Positions 52,576-62,834 of a stretch of DNA of 64,000 bases are shown here, piece after piece. The first letter of the stretch is position 1; every line of letters starts with the position of its first letter. This DNA comes from Lewinella sp. LCG006. Its GTDB lineage: Bacteria > Bacteroidota > Bacteroidia > Chitinophagales > Saprospiraceae. The DNA lies in the NCBI RefSeq assembly GCF_040784935.1, contig NZ_CP160680.1, positions 3,442,501-3,506,500 on the forward strand, given 5' to 3'. The translations under genes were made by a program, and so were the position numbers. The notes under the pieces were generated by a model that was not told the DNA's origin, searched no databases, and saw nothing but the letters and a program-made list of their open reading frames with translations.

Positions 52576-55500
52576 ATGGCGCTACGATATACTCCCGTCG
52601 TTTTTTCTGCTGTCCTCAGTCTTTTACTGTTCTCAGCTTTTGCTACTCCCATTCCCTTATCACATACTGCTGCCTACTTAGTGCCGGTATTTGTCGATCC
52701 TGTTCCTGACGATGTCTCCGTTCCTTGCATTGACGATGTGCCAATGCCCGTAGATCTGACGGCCAATGATGGCATGGGTGGAGCTGATTTTGAAGTAAGC
52801 CCTGTCGATACACCCGATGCAGGCATGATTGATCCCTGTACTGGTGGCGTAATCGTTCGCTCCTGGACAGCTATGGTAGGGATGGAGTCGACAACCGTTT
52901 CCCAAAACATTACGATCCTCCCCGATGAAGCGGCCCCCATGGTGAACTTACCAGTCATCAATGATACGGTGGCTTGTGAATTGGCACTCCCCTCGGCACC
53001 CAATAACCCTGATCGCTTCGATGTGTGGATCAGCTCCCTGCGGGTAGCAGTCAGTACCAATGCGGCAGACAACTGTAGTGGACCCATTATGATCGATGAT
53101 GACAGTAGCAATACTTTTACCGATCCTTGCGGGAGCAGGCTGGTGACCTTTACCCTCAGTGACCAATGCGGAAATACCAGCGAGTACATGGCTACCTACA
53201 CGACCATTGATACCATCTCTCCGGTACTGGTTGGTGTGCCCGGAAACCTTAATCTCAGCTGTGACCAACCCGTTCCCGATCCACCTGTGGTGACGGTGAC
53301 GGATAACTGTACACCCAATTTAGTACCTACCTATTTACCCAACTCCAGTCAGGTGCTCGATGGGAGCTGCCAGGAATACGAGTACAATATTTTAAGAACC
53401 TGGGTAGTCAGCGACTCTTGTGGTAACTCCAGTGTAGCTACCCAGTTTATCCGTATCACGGATGAGATACCTCCCGCTTATACTGCACCACCTGACATTA
53501 CCATCTCTTGTACGACCGATCCGCTGGATCTGACGATTACCGGCGACGTAACGGATGCTGTTGATAACTGTTCATCAGAGGTAGAGATACAATTTACCGA
53601 TCAGGTGACCCCCGGAACTTGTGAAGACGAAGCAACGATCACTCGCCTTTGGCGTGCGACCGATGTGTGTGGGAATGTTTCCGGTAAGGTGCAAATTATC
53701 AATGTGGCTGATCTGCAAAGCCCTTCTTTCAACGTGCCACCAGACATTACGGTGGATTGTAGCCAGGCCGATGATCTTAATATTACAGGCGTACCTACCA
53801 ACGTGATGGATGATTGTGATCCCAATCCAGATGTAGATTTTACCGATGATATCTTCCCGGATACCTGTCCAAATAATTACCTGATTCGGCGTAAATGGAA
53901 AGCAACTGACCGCTGTGGACAGTTTACGGAGGTGATTCAGGAAATAACGGTTGTCGACCAGCAAGCCCCCGTATTTGTCGAAGATCCCGAAGACTTTCTG
54001 ATTTTCTGTGCGGTAGATACCGAAGCAGAATTGGTCTTCAACGAATGGATCCTCAACAACGGAAACGGTACGGCTTCAGACAACTGTACCCTGCCCGAAG
54101 ACATTACTTGGGTCGCTTACAACAGCGGCACCACCGACGAACCCAGCCTGGAATTGGTGTCCTGCCCCACCGGGCCCGATCAAATTGTTCAGCGGCAGGA
54201 TATCGACTTCATCATTTTCGATGAATGTGGTTTGAGTGACACCATTACGGTTTCGTTTACGGTGCTCGACCAATTGGCCCCAACGATTACGGACTGCCCT
54301 TCTGATGTTGTGATCGCTACCGATCCTGGAAGCTGTACGGCAGAAACCACTTTAATGCCGCCGGTAATCATTGACGAGTGTTCCCTGAATATGGACACCA
54401 TCATGCTCTCTGCGTCCGCTACCCTGACCTCGCAGGCTGCTCCTGGCCAAGAGGGAGAAGTGGTCGTAGATCCTGTAGACTTGGATTTGGTAATTCCCAA
54501 TCAACTGCCTATCAACGTCAACGGAGTGGCCAACTTAATGATCAGTTTGATCATGGTTGATGGTGAAGCGCCGGAGGAATTCTTCCGTGTTTACGGTGAG
54601 GATGGTACCCTTTTGGGGCAAACCAACAATACGGCTACGCAGTGTGGTGATGGGGTGACCCTTTTTCCGTTGACCATTGAACAACTTAATAGCTGGTCCG
54701 CTGACGGGGTGATCAGTATTCGCCTTGAGCCCAATATTCCCATGGGGCTGGCCCAGCGTTTTGCCATCAACGCCAATTGCCCTGGTGGCAGCATGGTACA
54801 GGCTGAGTTGGATTTTGTTATCAACGAACTAAGAGGCATCTCTTATCAGTATAGTATTGATGGCGGCAACCGTATCACCGTAGCTCCTATCGCTCCCGTA
54901 GATGTGATGTTGGATCAAGGAGAACACTTGATCAGGTATTTTGCTATCGACTGTGCCGGAAATATTGATTCTTGTGATTATTCCATCACGGTGGCAGATA
55001 TGCAGATGCCGGAAATCAGCTGCCCAATGCCCATAACGGTCGCAGTAGAAGCAGATTCCTGCCAGAAAACGCTTACGCTCCCAGTACCCTTGGGAGCCTT
55101 GGATAACTGTGATGTTTATGCGAGGTACGAACGAACCCTGCCAGCTACTCAAGGTGAAGCGTTCTTGCGCTTTTTCCGTGACCCCAACCTGAACGATTAC
55201 CTTCCCCAAGGCCGGGTGCTTGCTTTTGATGATGTGGCGGCAAATGTCTTCAGTGATGTTACGATGACCATCGACCTCCAGGGAGATTTCAATACCAATG
55301 GCGCCTTTGTGACCATCCTCGGCGATGACGGAAGCACGCTGGTAACAACAAATGTTGGTATCGCCAATTGTATGACTCCCGGTCAGATAACCGTCAATAT
55401 TCCAGCAGCTACCTTTAATACCTGGGCTGCGGATGGCTTGGTAAACATAGAGATTGTGCCCAACGACATCACCGTTCCTCCCGGGGTCTTGGGAGATGGC

Positions 55501-58500
55501 ATAAATCCTTGTAATCCGGGCATCGTCACCATGGATGGTGACCGGGATAGCATCAGCTACATCACGGCTACTTTGCAGTACGACCAGTTGCTTTCTAGCT
55601 ACTATGCAACCGGCGCAACACCACTGCCACAGAGTACTTTCCCCAGCCCTTCCGGCCAAATAACCGCTACTTTCAATGTGGGTACTACCGAGGTGTTTTA
55701 CCTCATTGAAGACCAAGCGGGCAATGCAGATACTTGTTCCTTCAATGTAAATGTGGAAGATGTTACGCCTCCTACGGTGCTCTGTCAGCCTACCAACTTG
55801 TTTATCAATCCTTCCGGACTGCAAGTAGAAGTAGTGAATGCCACCGATGTAGACGCTGGCAGCTTTGATAACTGTGGCGTGATTGACAGCCTTTGGCTTA
55901 CGCCTAATGTTTTTGATTGCTCCCAGGTAGGACAAATCATAAATGTGACGCTGAGTGCGCGCGATGCTTCTGGGAATATCGGTACCTGCCAGACCATCGT
56001 AGGTATTGCACCTGACGGCCCAGTACCTACGGCCAACTCTGGTCTTTGTGGTGGTGATACGCTGTTTTTAGTTGCCAATCCTCCGGCACCAAACCCCAGT
56101 GTTTATACTTATCAGTGGTTTGGACCAACAGGGATGGCTCTCTCTCCGGCGGGCCCCAATCCCGACCTGATGATCACGGGGATCAATAGCTCCAACGAAG
56201 GCCCCTACCGGGTCAGGATTACCGGACTTACGGGCTGTACCGCAGAAGGTGTCGTCAATGTGAATATCGAAGACTTACCATTAACTCCTCAGCTCCAGGT
56301 AGCCAGCAGCTTATGTAGTGATGAACCGATCTTACTGCAAACCCCTGTGGTGCCAGCAGGCACAAATGTGCAGTTTTATTGGTACGAAGGAATAGCACCA
56401 AACGGCACCTTACTGGGAACCAGCACCCAGCCCATGTTTTCTGTGCCCGGGCCGCATCCCTTGGGGATACGACGATTTTACATGAAAGTAGAGGCGAACG
56501 GATGTCTATCAGCAGCCTCAGCAGGGCAACAAATTACGGTCTTCCAACGCCCTACGGCAGTAGTAACCTATACCGATACCTTGGTTTGTGCCCAGGAAGT
56601 GATTGCACTTGGCGTCAGTCCGCAAAGCAATGCCACTTATTCCTGGACGGGCCCAAATGGTTTCTCCGCTAATGTACAGTTTCCCAATACGCCTGTTCTA
56701 ACTGCGGGTGGAGCTGGATATTATTTTGTTCAAGTAAACAGAGGTCTTTGCGTTTCAGCGCCTGATTCTACCCTGGTGACGGTGAAACCACGACCTGCGC
56801 AGCCTACCATTGCCAGCAATTCGCCGGTCTGTGCTGGTGTGCCTTTGGTGTTACAAACCAGTTTTACAGGTGCGAGTAGTTATCAATGGAGTAGAAACGG
56901 AGGGTTCCCTACCACTACTACCACTCCTTCGCTCACTATTCCTGAGGCTTCAGCAACACATCAAGGCAACTGGACCTTGACAGTCATCGTCAATGGCTGT
57001 TCTTCACCGGTTTCCCAAAGTATCAACGTTATTGTTAATCCTGCTCCGGTAGCATCAGCTTCGGCCAGCCCCGAGCCTGCCTGTCAGGGAGATAATGTAA
57101 CCTTGAGTGGCTTCAGCACCGTAGCCGGATCATCGTACCAGTGGAGTGGCCCCAATAACTACAGCCGTAGTATTCAAAATCCGGTGATCAATAACATCAC
57201 CCTTTCCCGTGCGGGTACTTACGAGGTGACGGTAACTACGGGAGCAGGTTGTGTAGACAGCGCTACCGTAGAGGTCAACGTGCTTGACAATGTAGGTATT
57301 ACTGGACTCAGTGATAATGTTCCCGGCTGTGTGGATGTTGGTTTCGACCTGGTCATCACCGCGTCGACCTTTCCCGAAGATGATGGTGATTTTACTTACC
57401 ACTGGCAAGTGCCTGGAGATCCGGTGCCGATTATTACCATTGAGCCTTTCTTGAATATTCCTAATGTGACGGACGAAGATGACGGAGTATATGTCTTGGA
57501 TGTATTAACCGCCGAAGGTTGTTCTTCCGGGACGGAATCCATTACGGTCGACTTGAATTTTGTGCCTCCTCAATTGACCCAACCCGTTACCATTTCGGGG
57601 GAAACGAGCTTCTGTGAAGGGGAATCCTTCACGCTGATAACCTCTGCGGTACAGGGTACCGATGTGACCTATTTCTGGAATACCCCATTTGGAAATAATA
57701 TTCCTACCAGCAGTAATATGCTGGTGGTCCCTCCTGCAAATGTGGGGGATAGTGGCAACTACCAGGTATATGTAGTACGCCAGGGCTGTGCTAGTAGCCT
57801 CTCTCCGCCAAGAAATATCACGGTTAATCCTATTCCCAATGTGACCCTCACCAATAATTCGCCTGTTTGTGCGGGTGATGTGATCTCGCTGCAAAGCACG
57901 TTTTATCCTGGAGGAACTTATTCCTGGAGTGGTCCCAGTGGTTTTGGAACAGGGATCATTGCCCATAATCCGGTGATCAACAACGCCGATTCGCTTACTC
58001 ATAGCGGAACTTACCGCGTGGTGGTAGAGCTTGCAGGGTGTGTCTCTGATACGATTAGTACTAATGTGCTAGTGCGCAACCGCCCTCAAGTGCCGAGTAT
58101 TTCCCATGATATGAATATTTGTTTGGATGACCCCGATGCCGTACTTACCTTATCTATTGGAAATATGACCACTGTGCCGGGAGCCAACTACCTCTGGTAT
58201 ACAGGAGCGGGAGGAGAGACCCAGATTGGCGGGCCCAGCCCTGAGCTGATGCTGGAGGTAACGGACTTTGATCTTTTTGCTGGCGGAGGTATTTTCCCCT
58301 TCTATGCTCGTACGGAAGTGAATGGTTGCCGCTCATCATTGTCAAACCCTACCCAGGTTCGTTTTGATACGATTCCGATTAATATGGCTTTTGCCGGGAT
58401 AGATACCACGGTGTGTTCTGGACAATTTGTACTCCAGGGAGCAGTTCCTACGGTGGGTACCGGGATGTGGAGTTTGATCAGCCCGTTGAACCCTCCTGGG

Positions 58501-59709
58501 TTTGCTTTAGCTAATCCTGATGCTGCCAACTCCATTGTGAGTGGACTCTCAACTGCCAGCGATCCTTACATCTTGCGTTGGACACTTTCCAATGGTGCTT
58601 GCCGCAATTACTCTTTTGATGAAGTGACCTTGAATGTGATCAATGCGGAGCAAGCGAATGCCGGACAAGATTTGTTGGTTTGCGAAGACGAAATCATCAT
58701 TCTAGAAGGTACTCCTCCAGGATCAGACTGTACAGGAAGATGGGTGCAGGATATGACTCAAGAATCACTTGGAGTCGTCATCGTTGACCCCACCGATCCT
58801 AACACGGAAGTGCTTGGTTTAGCACCAGATAACTTCTACTTCTTCCAATGGGAGATTGATTGTGTTTGTGGGATGAGTACGGATGTTGTTGCGGTGAACG
58901 TAAGTGACCCCGTTACCAATGCTGGCCCGGACCGGATCGTTTGTGATGATCTTAATCAGGTGACTTTGGTGGGCGAAGAACCCACCCTGGGCAGTACGAT
59001 TCGCTGGTATTCTCCAGATACTGATTTGGTTATCAGTGGCGTCACCTCAGCAACACCAACGATCAGCAACCTGAAGGTCGGCCAAAACACCTTGATTATG
59101 GAGGTAGACCAAGGTTTCTGTGGACCTTCTTCCCGCGATACCACTATTGTGCTTTACAAGCTTCCTCCTGTCCTCACTGATGATGTCGTAAGCGTTGACT
59201 TTGGCGGTGAAGCAGATATTCTTCCCTTGGGCAATGACATAGTACCTCCAGGTACGACGGTGTCCATCATTAGCGGGCCTTTCAGTGGAGAAGCCAGCTT
59301 AGTGAACCCTGAACTTGTTCATTACATAGCACCTGCAAACTTTGTAGGGACGGATGAGTTGATCTATGCCGCTGTTAGCGAAGGCTGTGCATCAACTACC
59401 GCAGTCATTAGCTTTGTGATTGGTGATGGGGTAGCCTGCCAAGTACCTTCGATTTTTACGCCGAATGGCGATGACTATAATGATAAATTTGTGATTCCTT
59501 GTCTTTTAGACAAAGAAGCTTATCCCCAAAGTCAGGTGATCATCTTCAACCGTTGGGGAGACGAGGTATATCGTTCGGGTACGCCATACGACAGCAGCTG
59601 GGATGGTACTTATTCCGGCGAAGAACTGCCTGTGGATACCTATTTTTATGTTGTTGATCTGGGCGATGGTTCCGAACCAATGGCCGGTTATGTGATGATT
59701 CAGCGATAG
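52576..59709 (+). CDS. Giant HYR/Ig-repeat adhesin with T9SS type B sorting domain
   Basis: A 2377-residue surface protein. The start at 52576 is chosen because it gives a signal peptide (MALRYTPVVFSAVLSLLLFSAFA). About nine HYR-like repeats of 80-110 residues cover the first half (for example ITVDCSQADDLNITGVPT, DDCDPNPDV, WKATDRCGQFTEV, VVDQQAP); repeats seven and eight carry inserts of 100 residues or more. About nine Ig-like repeats of 75-95 residues follow (NSPVCAGDVISLQS, YSWSGPSGF, SGTYRVVVELAGC), then three PKD-like repeats and a cadherin-like unit. The last 90 residues are the gliding-motility-associated C-terminal domain (CQVPSIFTPNGDDYND ... IIFNRWGDEVY ... GYVMIQR). It likely binds surfaces or cells and heads a T9SS cluster. 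Confidence 0.92.
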   Translation: MALRYTPVVFSAVLSLLLFSAFATPIPLSHTAAYLVPVFVDPVPDDVSVPCIDDVPMPVDLTANDGMGGADFEVSPVDTPDAGMIDPCTGGVIVRSWTAMVGMESTTVSQNITILPDEAAPMVNLPVINDTVACELALPSAPNNPDRFDVWISSLRVAVSTNAADNCSGPIMIDDDSSNTFTDPCGSRLVTFTLSDQCGNTSEYMATYTTIDTISPVLVGVPGNLNLSCDQPVPDPPVVTVTDNCTPNLVPTYLPNSSQVLDGSCQEYEYNILRTWVVSDSCGNSSVATQFIRITDEIPPAYTAPPDITISCTTDPLDLTITGDVTDAVDNCSSEVEIQFTDQVTPGTCEDEATITRLWRATDVCGNVSGKVQIINVADLQSPSFNVPPDITVDCSQADDLNITGVPTNVMDDCDPNPDVDFTDDIFPDTCPNNYLIRRKWKATDRCGQFTEVIQEITVVDQQAPVFVEDPEDFLIFCAVDTEAELVFNEWILNNGNGTASDNCTLPEDITWVAYNSGTTDEPSLELVSCPTGPDQIVQRQDIDFIIFDECGLSDTITVSFTVLDQLAPTITDCPSDVVIATDPGSCTAETTLMPPVIIDECSLNMDTIMLSASATLTSQAAPGQEGEVVVDPVDLDLVIPNQLPINVNGVANLMISLIMVDGEAPEEFFRVYGEDGTLLGQTNNTATQCGDGVTLFPLTIEQLNSWSADGVISIRLEPNIPMGLAQRFAINANCPGGSMVQAELDFVINELRGISYQYSIDGGNRITVAPIAPVDVMLDQGEHLIRYFAIDCAGNIDSCDYSITVADMQMPEISCPMPITVAVEADSCQKTLTLPVPLGALDNCDVYARYERTLPATQGEAFLRFFRDPNLNDYLPQGRVLAFDDVAANVFSDVTMTIDLQGDFNTNGAFVTILGDDGSTLVTTNVGIANCMTPGQITVNIPAATFNTWAADGLVNIEIVPNDITVPPGVLGDGINPCNPGIVTMDGDRDSISYITATLQYDQLLSSYYATGATPLPQSTFPSPSGQITATFNVGTTEVFYLIEDQAGNADTCSFNVNVEDVTPPTVLCQPTNLFINPSGLQVEVVNATDVDAGSFDNCGVIDSLWLTPNVFDCSQVGQIINVTLSARDASGNIGTCQTIVGIAPDGPVPTANSGLCGGDTLFLVANPPAPNPSVYTYQWFGPTGMALSPAGPNPDLMITGINSSNEGPYRVRITGLTGCTAEGVVNVNIEDLPLTPQLQVASSLCSDEPILLQTPVVPAGTNVQFYWYEGIAPNGTLLGTSTQPMFSVPGPHPLGIRRFYMKVEANGCLSAASAGQQITVFQRPTAVVTYTDTLVCAQEVIALGVSPQSNATYSWTGPNGFSANVQFPNTPVLTAGGAGYYFVQVNRGLCVSAPDSTLVTVKPRPAQPTIASNSPVCAGVPLVLQTSFTGASSYQWSRNGGFPTTTTTPSLTIPEASATHQGNWTLTVIVNGCSSPVSQSINVIVNPAPVASASASPEPACQGDNVTLSGFSTVAGSSYQWSGPNNYSRSIQNPVINNITLSRAGTYEVTVTTGAGCVDSATVEVNVLDNVGITGLSDNVPGCVDVGFDLVITASTFPEDDGDFTYHWQVPGDPVPIITIEPFLNIPNVTDEDDGVYVLDVLTAEGCSSGTESITVDLNFVPPQLTQPVTISGETSFCEGESFTLITSAVQGTDVTYFWNTPFGNNIPTSSNMLVVPPANVGDSGNYQVYVVRQGCASSLSPPRNITVNPIPNVTLTNNSPVCAGDVISLQSTFYPGGTYSWSGPSGFGTGIIAHNPVINNADSLTHSGTYRVVVELAGCVSDTISTNVLVRNRPQVPSISHDMNICLDDPDAVLTLSIGNMTTVPGANYLWYTGAGGETQIGGPSPELMLEVTDFDLFAGGGIFPFYARTEVNGCRSSLSNPTQVRFDTIPINMAFAGIDTTVCSGQFVLQGAVPTVGTGMWSLISPLNPPGFALANPDAANSIVSGLSTASDPYILRWTLSNGACRNYSFDEVTLNVINAEQANAGQDLLVCEDEIIILEGTPPGSDCTGRWVQDMTQESLGVVIVDPTDPNTEVLGLAPDNFYFFQWEIDCVCGMSTDVVAVNVSDPVTNAGPDRIVCDDLNQVTLVGEEPTLGSTIRWYSPDTDLVISGVTSATPTISNLKVGQNTLIMEVDQGFCGPSSRDTTIVLYKLPPVLTDDVVSVDFGGEADILPLGNDIVPPGTTVSIISGPFSGEASLVNPELVHYIAPANFVGTDELIYAAVSEGCASTTAVISFVIGDGVACQVPSIFTPNGDDYNDKFVIPCLLDKEAYPQSQVIIFNRWGDEVYRSGTPYDSSWDGTYSGEELPVDTYFYVVDLGDGSEPMAGYVMIQR

Positions 59710-59723
59710 CAATTCCCAAAAAC

Positions 59724-59756
59724 GCCCTTGGTAAGGAAACTTTCCGTACCAAGGGC
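59724..59756 (+). terminator. Hairpin between adhesin and PorP/SprF genes
   Basis: GCCCTTGGTA (59724-59733) pairs with TACCAAGGGC (59747-59756); inside, GGAA and TTCC extend the stem. No T run follows, so it may be an mRNA processing or attenuation hairpin that lowers expression of downstream genes relative to the adhesin, or the reverse. Confidence 0.6.
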
Positions 59757-59815
59757 ATCGAAAAAATGATCAGACGGAAATTAAGCTTCTTCCTGATCGG
59801 CAAAATTTAAACAAA

Positions 59816-60772
59816 ATGCGCAAACTATACTTTGCCATATTCCTTTTACTGAGCAGTAGCAGTGTTTTGCTGGCTCAGCAGGACGAACAATTTACCCAGT
59901 TTATGTACCATAAACTGGGCTTCAATCCTGCTTATGCAGGAATGCAAGAGACCCCTACCTTCACCGCCTTGGTACGGCAACAGTGGTTGGGTCTGGAAGG
60001 AGCCCCTCAATCACAGCTGTTGACATTTAACATGCCCCTTACGGCATCAGGTATCGGATTGGGGGCCAATATTTCGCGTCATAGCATCGGTGCAACAGAA
60101 CGCCTGACGGCAGATATTTCTTACTGTTACCGCTTTAATCTTGGACGTGGTGGCCGCATGGGCATCGGCTTATCCAGCTCGGTACGGATGCTACAAGTGA
60201 ATTTTGATGAAACAACCTCTACGCAGCCACGTGAAGGAGATCCTTCGATTCCTACAGGCAAGCAAAGCAAGGCACTCCCAAATTTTGGCACGGGTATTTA
60301 CTACAGCAACCAAAGCTTTTATGTGGGTTTTAGTGCGCCTCGGTTGCTGACCAATAACATTGACTTTGCTGATGAAGGCACGGTGATTTCCAGAGAGGTA
60401 CCTCATTATTACATGATGGCTGGTGCATTGATAAGCTTAGGTGAAAAAATACAGATGCAGCCTCAGTTTTTACTGAAATATGTAGCAGGAGCACCTTTTG
60501 ATGGTGACATTAATTTAAACTTTATTTTTAGTGAAACCGTATATAGTGGTGTATCTTACCGCTTAGGAGGCTCGAGCGTTACTGGTATTGGAGAATCAGG
60601 AGCGATTCTGCTAGGGATGCAATTCAGTGACCAATTTATGTTTGGAATGTCTTATGATTATACCCTTTCCGAACTGAAAAATTACTCAAGTGGCTCCATT
60701 GAGGCGGTAATCCGCTACGGTATTGGAGGCCGATCACGTAGTGGAGAAATACTGAGTCCAAGATTTTTTTAA
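59816..60772 (+). CDS. PorP/SprF-family type IX secretion outer-membrane protein
   Basis: A 318-residue outer-membrane protein. Signal peptide 1-20 (LLAQQ), then the family start DEQFTQFMYHKLGFNPAYAGM and the repeated beta strands of a 14-strand barrel (FTALVRQQWLGLEGAPQSQ, GIGLGANISRHSIG, NFGTGIYYSNQSFYVGFSAPRLL, GMSYDYTLSELKNYSSGSIEAVIRY). SprF/PorP proteins are needed to secrete or anchor large T9SS type B adhesins encoded beside them, as here. It lies 106 bases after the adhesin gene and 29 before the OmpA-like gene. Confidence 0.93.
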   Translation: MRKLYFAIFLLLSSSSVLLAQQDEQFTQFMYHKLGFNPAYAGMQETPTFTALVRQQWLGLEGAPQSQLLTFNMPLTASGIGLGANISRHSIGATERLTADISYCYRFNLGRGGRMGIGLSSSVRMLQVNFDETTSTQPREGDPSIPTGKQSKALPNFGTGIYYSNQSFYVGFSAPRLLTNNIDFADEGTVISREVPHYYMMAGALISLGEKIQMQPQFLLKYVAGAPFDGDINLNFIFSETVYSGVSYRLGGSSVTGIGESGAILLGMQFSDQFMFGMSYDYTLSELKNYSSGSIEAVIRYGIGGRSRSGEILSPRFF

Positions 60773-60801
60773 AGCATTAATGCTTTAATATTAATGACAC
60801 G

Positions 60802-62826
60802 ATGAAAAAAAAGAACCTAAAAGGGCTGGTTTTATTATGGCTGATCAGCACAGTCGTGGTGTATGCTCAACCTGTTTCTGAGTATAATCATACCGGGCAG
60901 GAGGTTCGTATTTTTAATACCAGTCCAGTAAATACAGATGGACTGGAGTTTTGTCCCGCAGTGTATGAAAATGGGCTGGTTTTTGTCTCCCGCTATAAGA
61001 ACGGACCAGTTGATCCTAAGACCGGGCAGACCTTTTTTGAACTGTTTTATGCGGAACTGGACCCCAATGGCATGCCCGGTAAGCCGGAATCTTTTTCCAC
61101 AGAACTAAATTCGGCCTATCACGAAGGGCCCGTCTCTTTCAGCCCTTCTGGTGATCGTATATTCTTTACCCGTACCAATTCTCGCAATGGTGTGCGCCGC
61201 TCCGATGCCAAAGGGCGCTCCGTAGAGAAAATCTACGAAGCAACCAGAGGTTTGTTTGACTGGGAAAATGTAAAAGAACTTCCCTTTAATAGCGATGAAT
61301 ACCGTAGTGTCCACCCGGCAATTTCTCCCGACGAGAAAAAACTTTTCTTCTCTTCTGACCGTCCCGATGGTTACGGTGGGATGGATTTGTACGTTGTGGA
61401 ATGGGAAAATGGGCAATGGTCTGTTCCCATAAACTTAGGCCCGGAAATAAATTCCAGCGGCAATGAGGTCTTCCCTTTCTTCCATCAAAGTGGAACCCTC
61501 TTTTTCTCTTCTGATGGCCACAATGGAGGCGGCCGCAAAGATTTGGATCTTTATATGATTGATATGTCTGGCCGTAAATGGGGACAGGTATTCAATATGG
61601 GTGCTCCTTTTAATTCTTCAGCAGACGATCTGGGCCTGGTAATCTTACCTGATGGCCGTAGTGGTTATTTCTCTTCTGCTCGGGAAGGAGGCTTCGGGCA
61701 GGACGATGTTTATATGTTTAAAGCGCCTCAGGGTATGGAGGGAATTCGCCCAATGCCCGTTCTCAGTGGGGTGGTAACGGTGACAGATAAAACGACCAGC
61801 CGCCGAATGATAGGTGCCGCCATTCGCCTTTTTGAGCTAAATAAAGATGGTTTCATTGATGATGAATCCGCTTATGACCTGGAGCTGGTTCCTAGCGAAA
61901 GCAAAGACGGAGAGATGGTCATGAAAATGATCCGCAAGCGAGATGAAAACCTGGGTAGCCCAATCGCTGTTACCGACCGCGAAGGGGAGGCCGTTTTGCA
62001 ATTGCAAGAAAACAAAGAATACCTCTTACTGATTTCTAAGCCTGATTATTTTACCCAAGAATTGCTTTTTAAAACAGATCAACTCGGCCCTGATCAGCCC
62101 TTAGATTTTCTTCTGGAACCTACCAATTGTATTATCCTTTCCGGAACCGTGCGTTCGGATCGCTTTCAAATCGCTATTCCCAGTGCAACCCTTACGTTGA
62201 CCAATCTGTGCGACAACACAACCACTACTTACCGTAGCAATATTGGGGGCAATTATGAGATTTGCTTGCCCATCGGTTGTGATTATGTTCTGGAAGGCAC
62301 CAAGCCCGGCTATGAGCCTGGAGCAACCAGGGTGACGACAGTGCGCCTGCGCGGGAGCCGTTCTTTGAGCGCGGACTTGATGATCCACCCCACTTCCGAT
62401 GCCATCCTCAGAGAGCCGATAAAAGAGGGGACCGTCATTGTTTTAGAAAATATTTATTACGATTTCAACAAATCTGCCATTCGCAAAGGAGCTGCCCAGG
62501 ATTTGGAAGCTTTAGGGCAGTTGATGAATCTCTACCCTAGTATGCAGATTGAGCTGGGCGCTCACACAGATAGCCGGGGTACCGATGAGTACAACCTTGA
62601 TTTATCACTACGTCGGGCCCAATCGGCAAAAGAATTTCTCATTCAGCGTGGCATCGCAGCCAATCGTATCCGTACCGTCGGTTATGGCGAAACACAGCTT
62701 CGTAACCACTGCGCGGACGGAGTCAATTGTAGTGATGCCGAACATTTGCTCAATCGCCGGACAGAGGTGAAAGTGCTCAATATCAATGAGCGAGTCAAGG
62801 TTTCTTACGAGGATGATTCTAATTAA
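60802..62826 (+). CDS. OmpA-family protein with PD40 repeats (PorE-like)
   Basis: A 674-residue envelope protein. Signal peptide 1-22. A propeller of PD40/TolB-like repeats covers about 50-320 (HPAISPDEKKLFFSSDRPDGYGGMDLYVV, FFHQSGTLFFSSDGHNGGG, LVILPDGRSGYFSSAREGG). Carboxypeptidase-like beta units follow (about 325-530), then an OmpA C-terminal peptidoglycan-binding domain (about 550-665: YYDFNKSAIRKGAAQDLEAL, ELGAHTDSRGTDEYNLDLSLRRAQSA, NRRTEVKV). The layout is that of PorE, which ties the T9SS to the cell wall. It is the third gene of the adhesin cluster. Confidence 0.92.
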   Translation: MKKKNLKGLVLLWLISTVVVYAQPVSEYNHTGQEVRIFNTSPVNTDGLEFCPAVYENGLVFVSRYKNGPVDPKTGQTFFELFYAELDPNGMPGKPESFSTELNSAYHEGPVSFSPSGDRIFFTRTNSRNGVRRSDAKGRSVEKIYEATRGLFDWENVKELPFNSDEYRSVHPAISPDEKKLFFSSDRPDGYGGMDLYVVEWENGQWSVPINLGPEINSSGNEVFPFFHQSGTLFFSSDGHNGGGRKDLDLYMIDMSGRKWGQVFNMGAPFNSSADDLGLVILPDGRSGYFSSAREGGFGQDDVYMFKAPQGMEGIRPMPVLSGVVTVTDKTTSRRMIGAAIRLFELNKDGFIDDESAYDLELVPSESKDGEMVMKMIRKRDENLGSPIAVTDREGEAVLQLQENKEYLLLISKPDYFTQELLFKTDQLGPDQPLDFLLEPTNCIILSGTVRSDRFQIAIPSATLTLTNLCDNTTTTYRSNIGGNYEICLPIGCDYVLEGTKPGYEPGATRVTTVRLRGSRSLSADLMIHPTSDAILREPIKEGTVIVLENIYYDFNKSAIRKGAAQDLEALGQLMNLYPSMQIELGAHTDSRGTDEYNLDLSLRRAQSAKEFLIQRGIAANRIRTVGYGETQLRNHCADGVNCSDAEHLLNRRTEVKVLNINERVKVSYEDDSN

Positions 62827-62834
62827 GCTCAGCT

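Noticed and set aside
52335-52652. Minus-strand frame of 105 codons before the adhesin gene
   Set aside because: It overlaps the start of the adhesin gene, shows no domain, and the plus-strand signal peptide explains the openness.
54829-55935. Minus-strand frame of 368 codons inside the adhesin gene
   Set aside because: It mirrors a repeat-rich coding region on the other strand; residues are His/Arg/Ile-rich with no domain.
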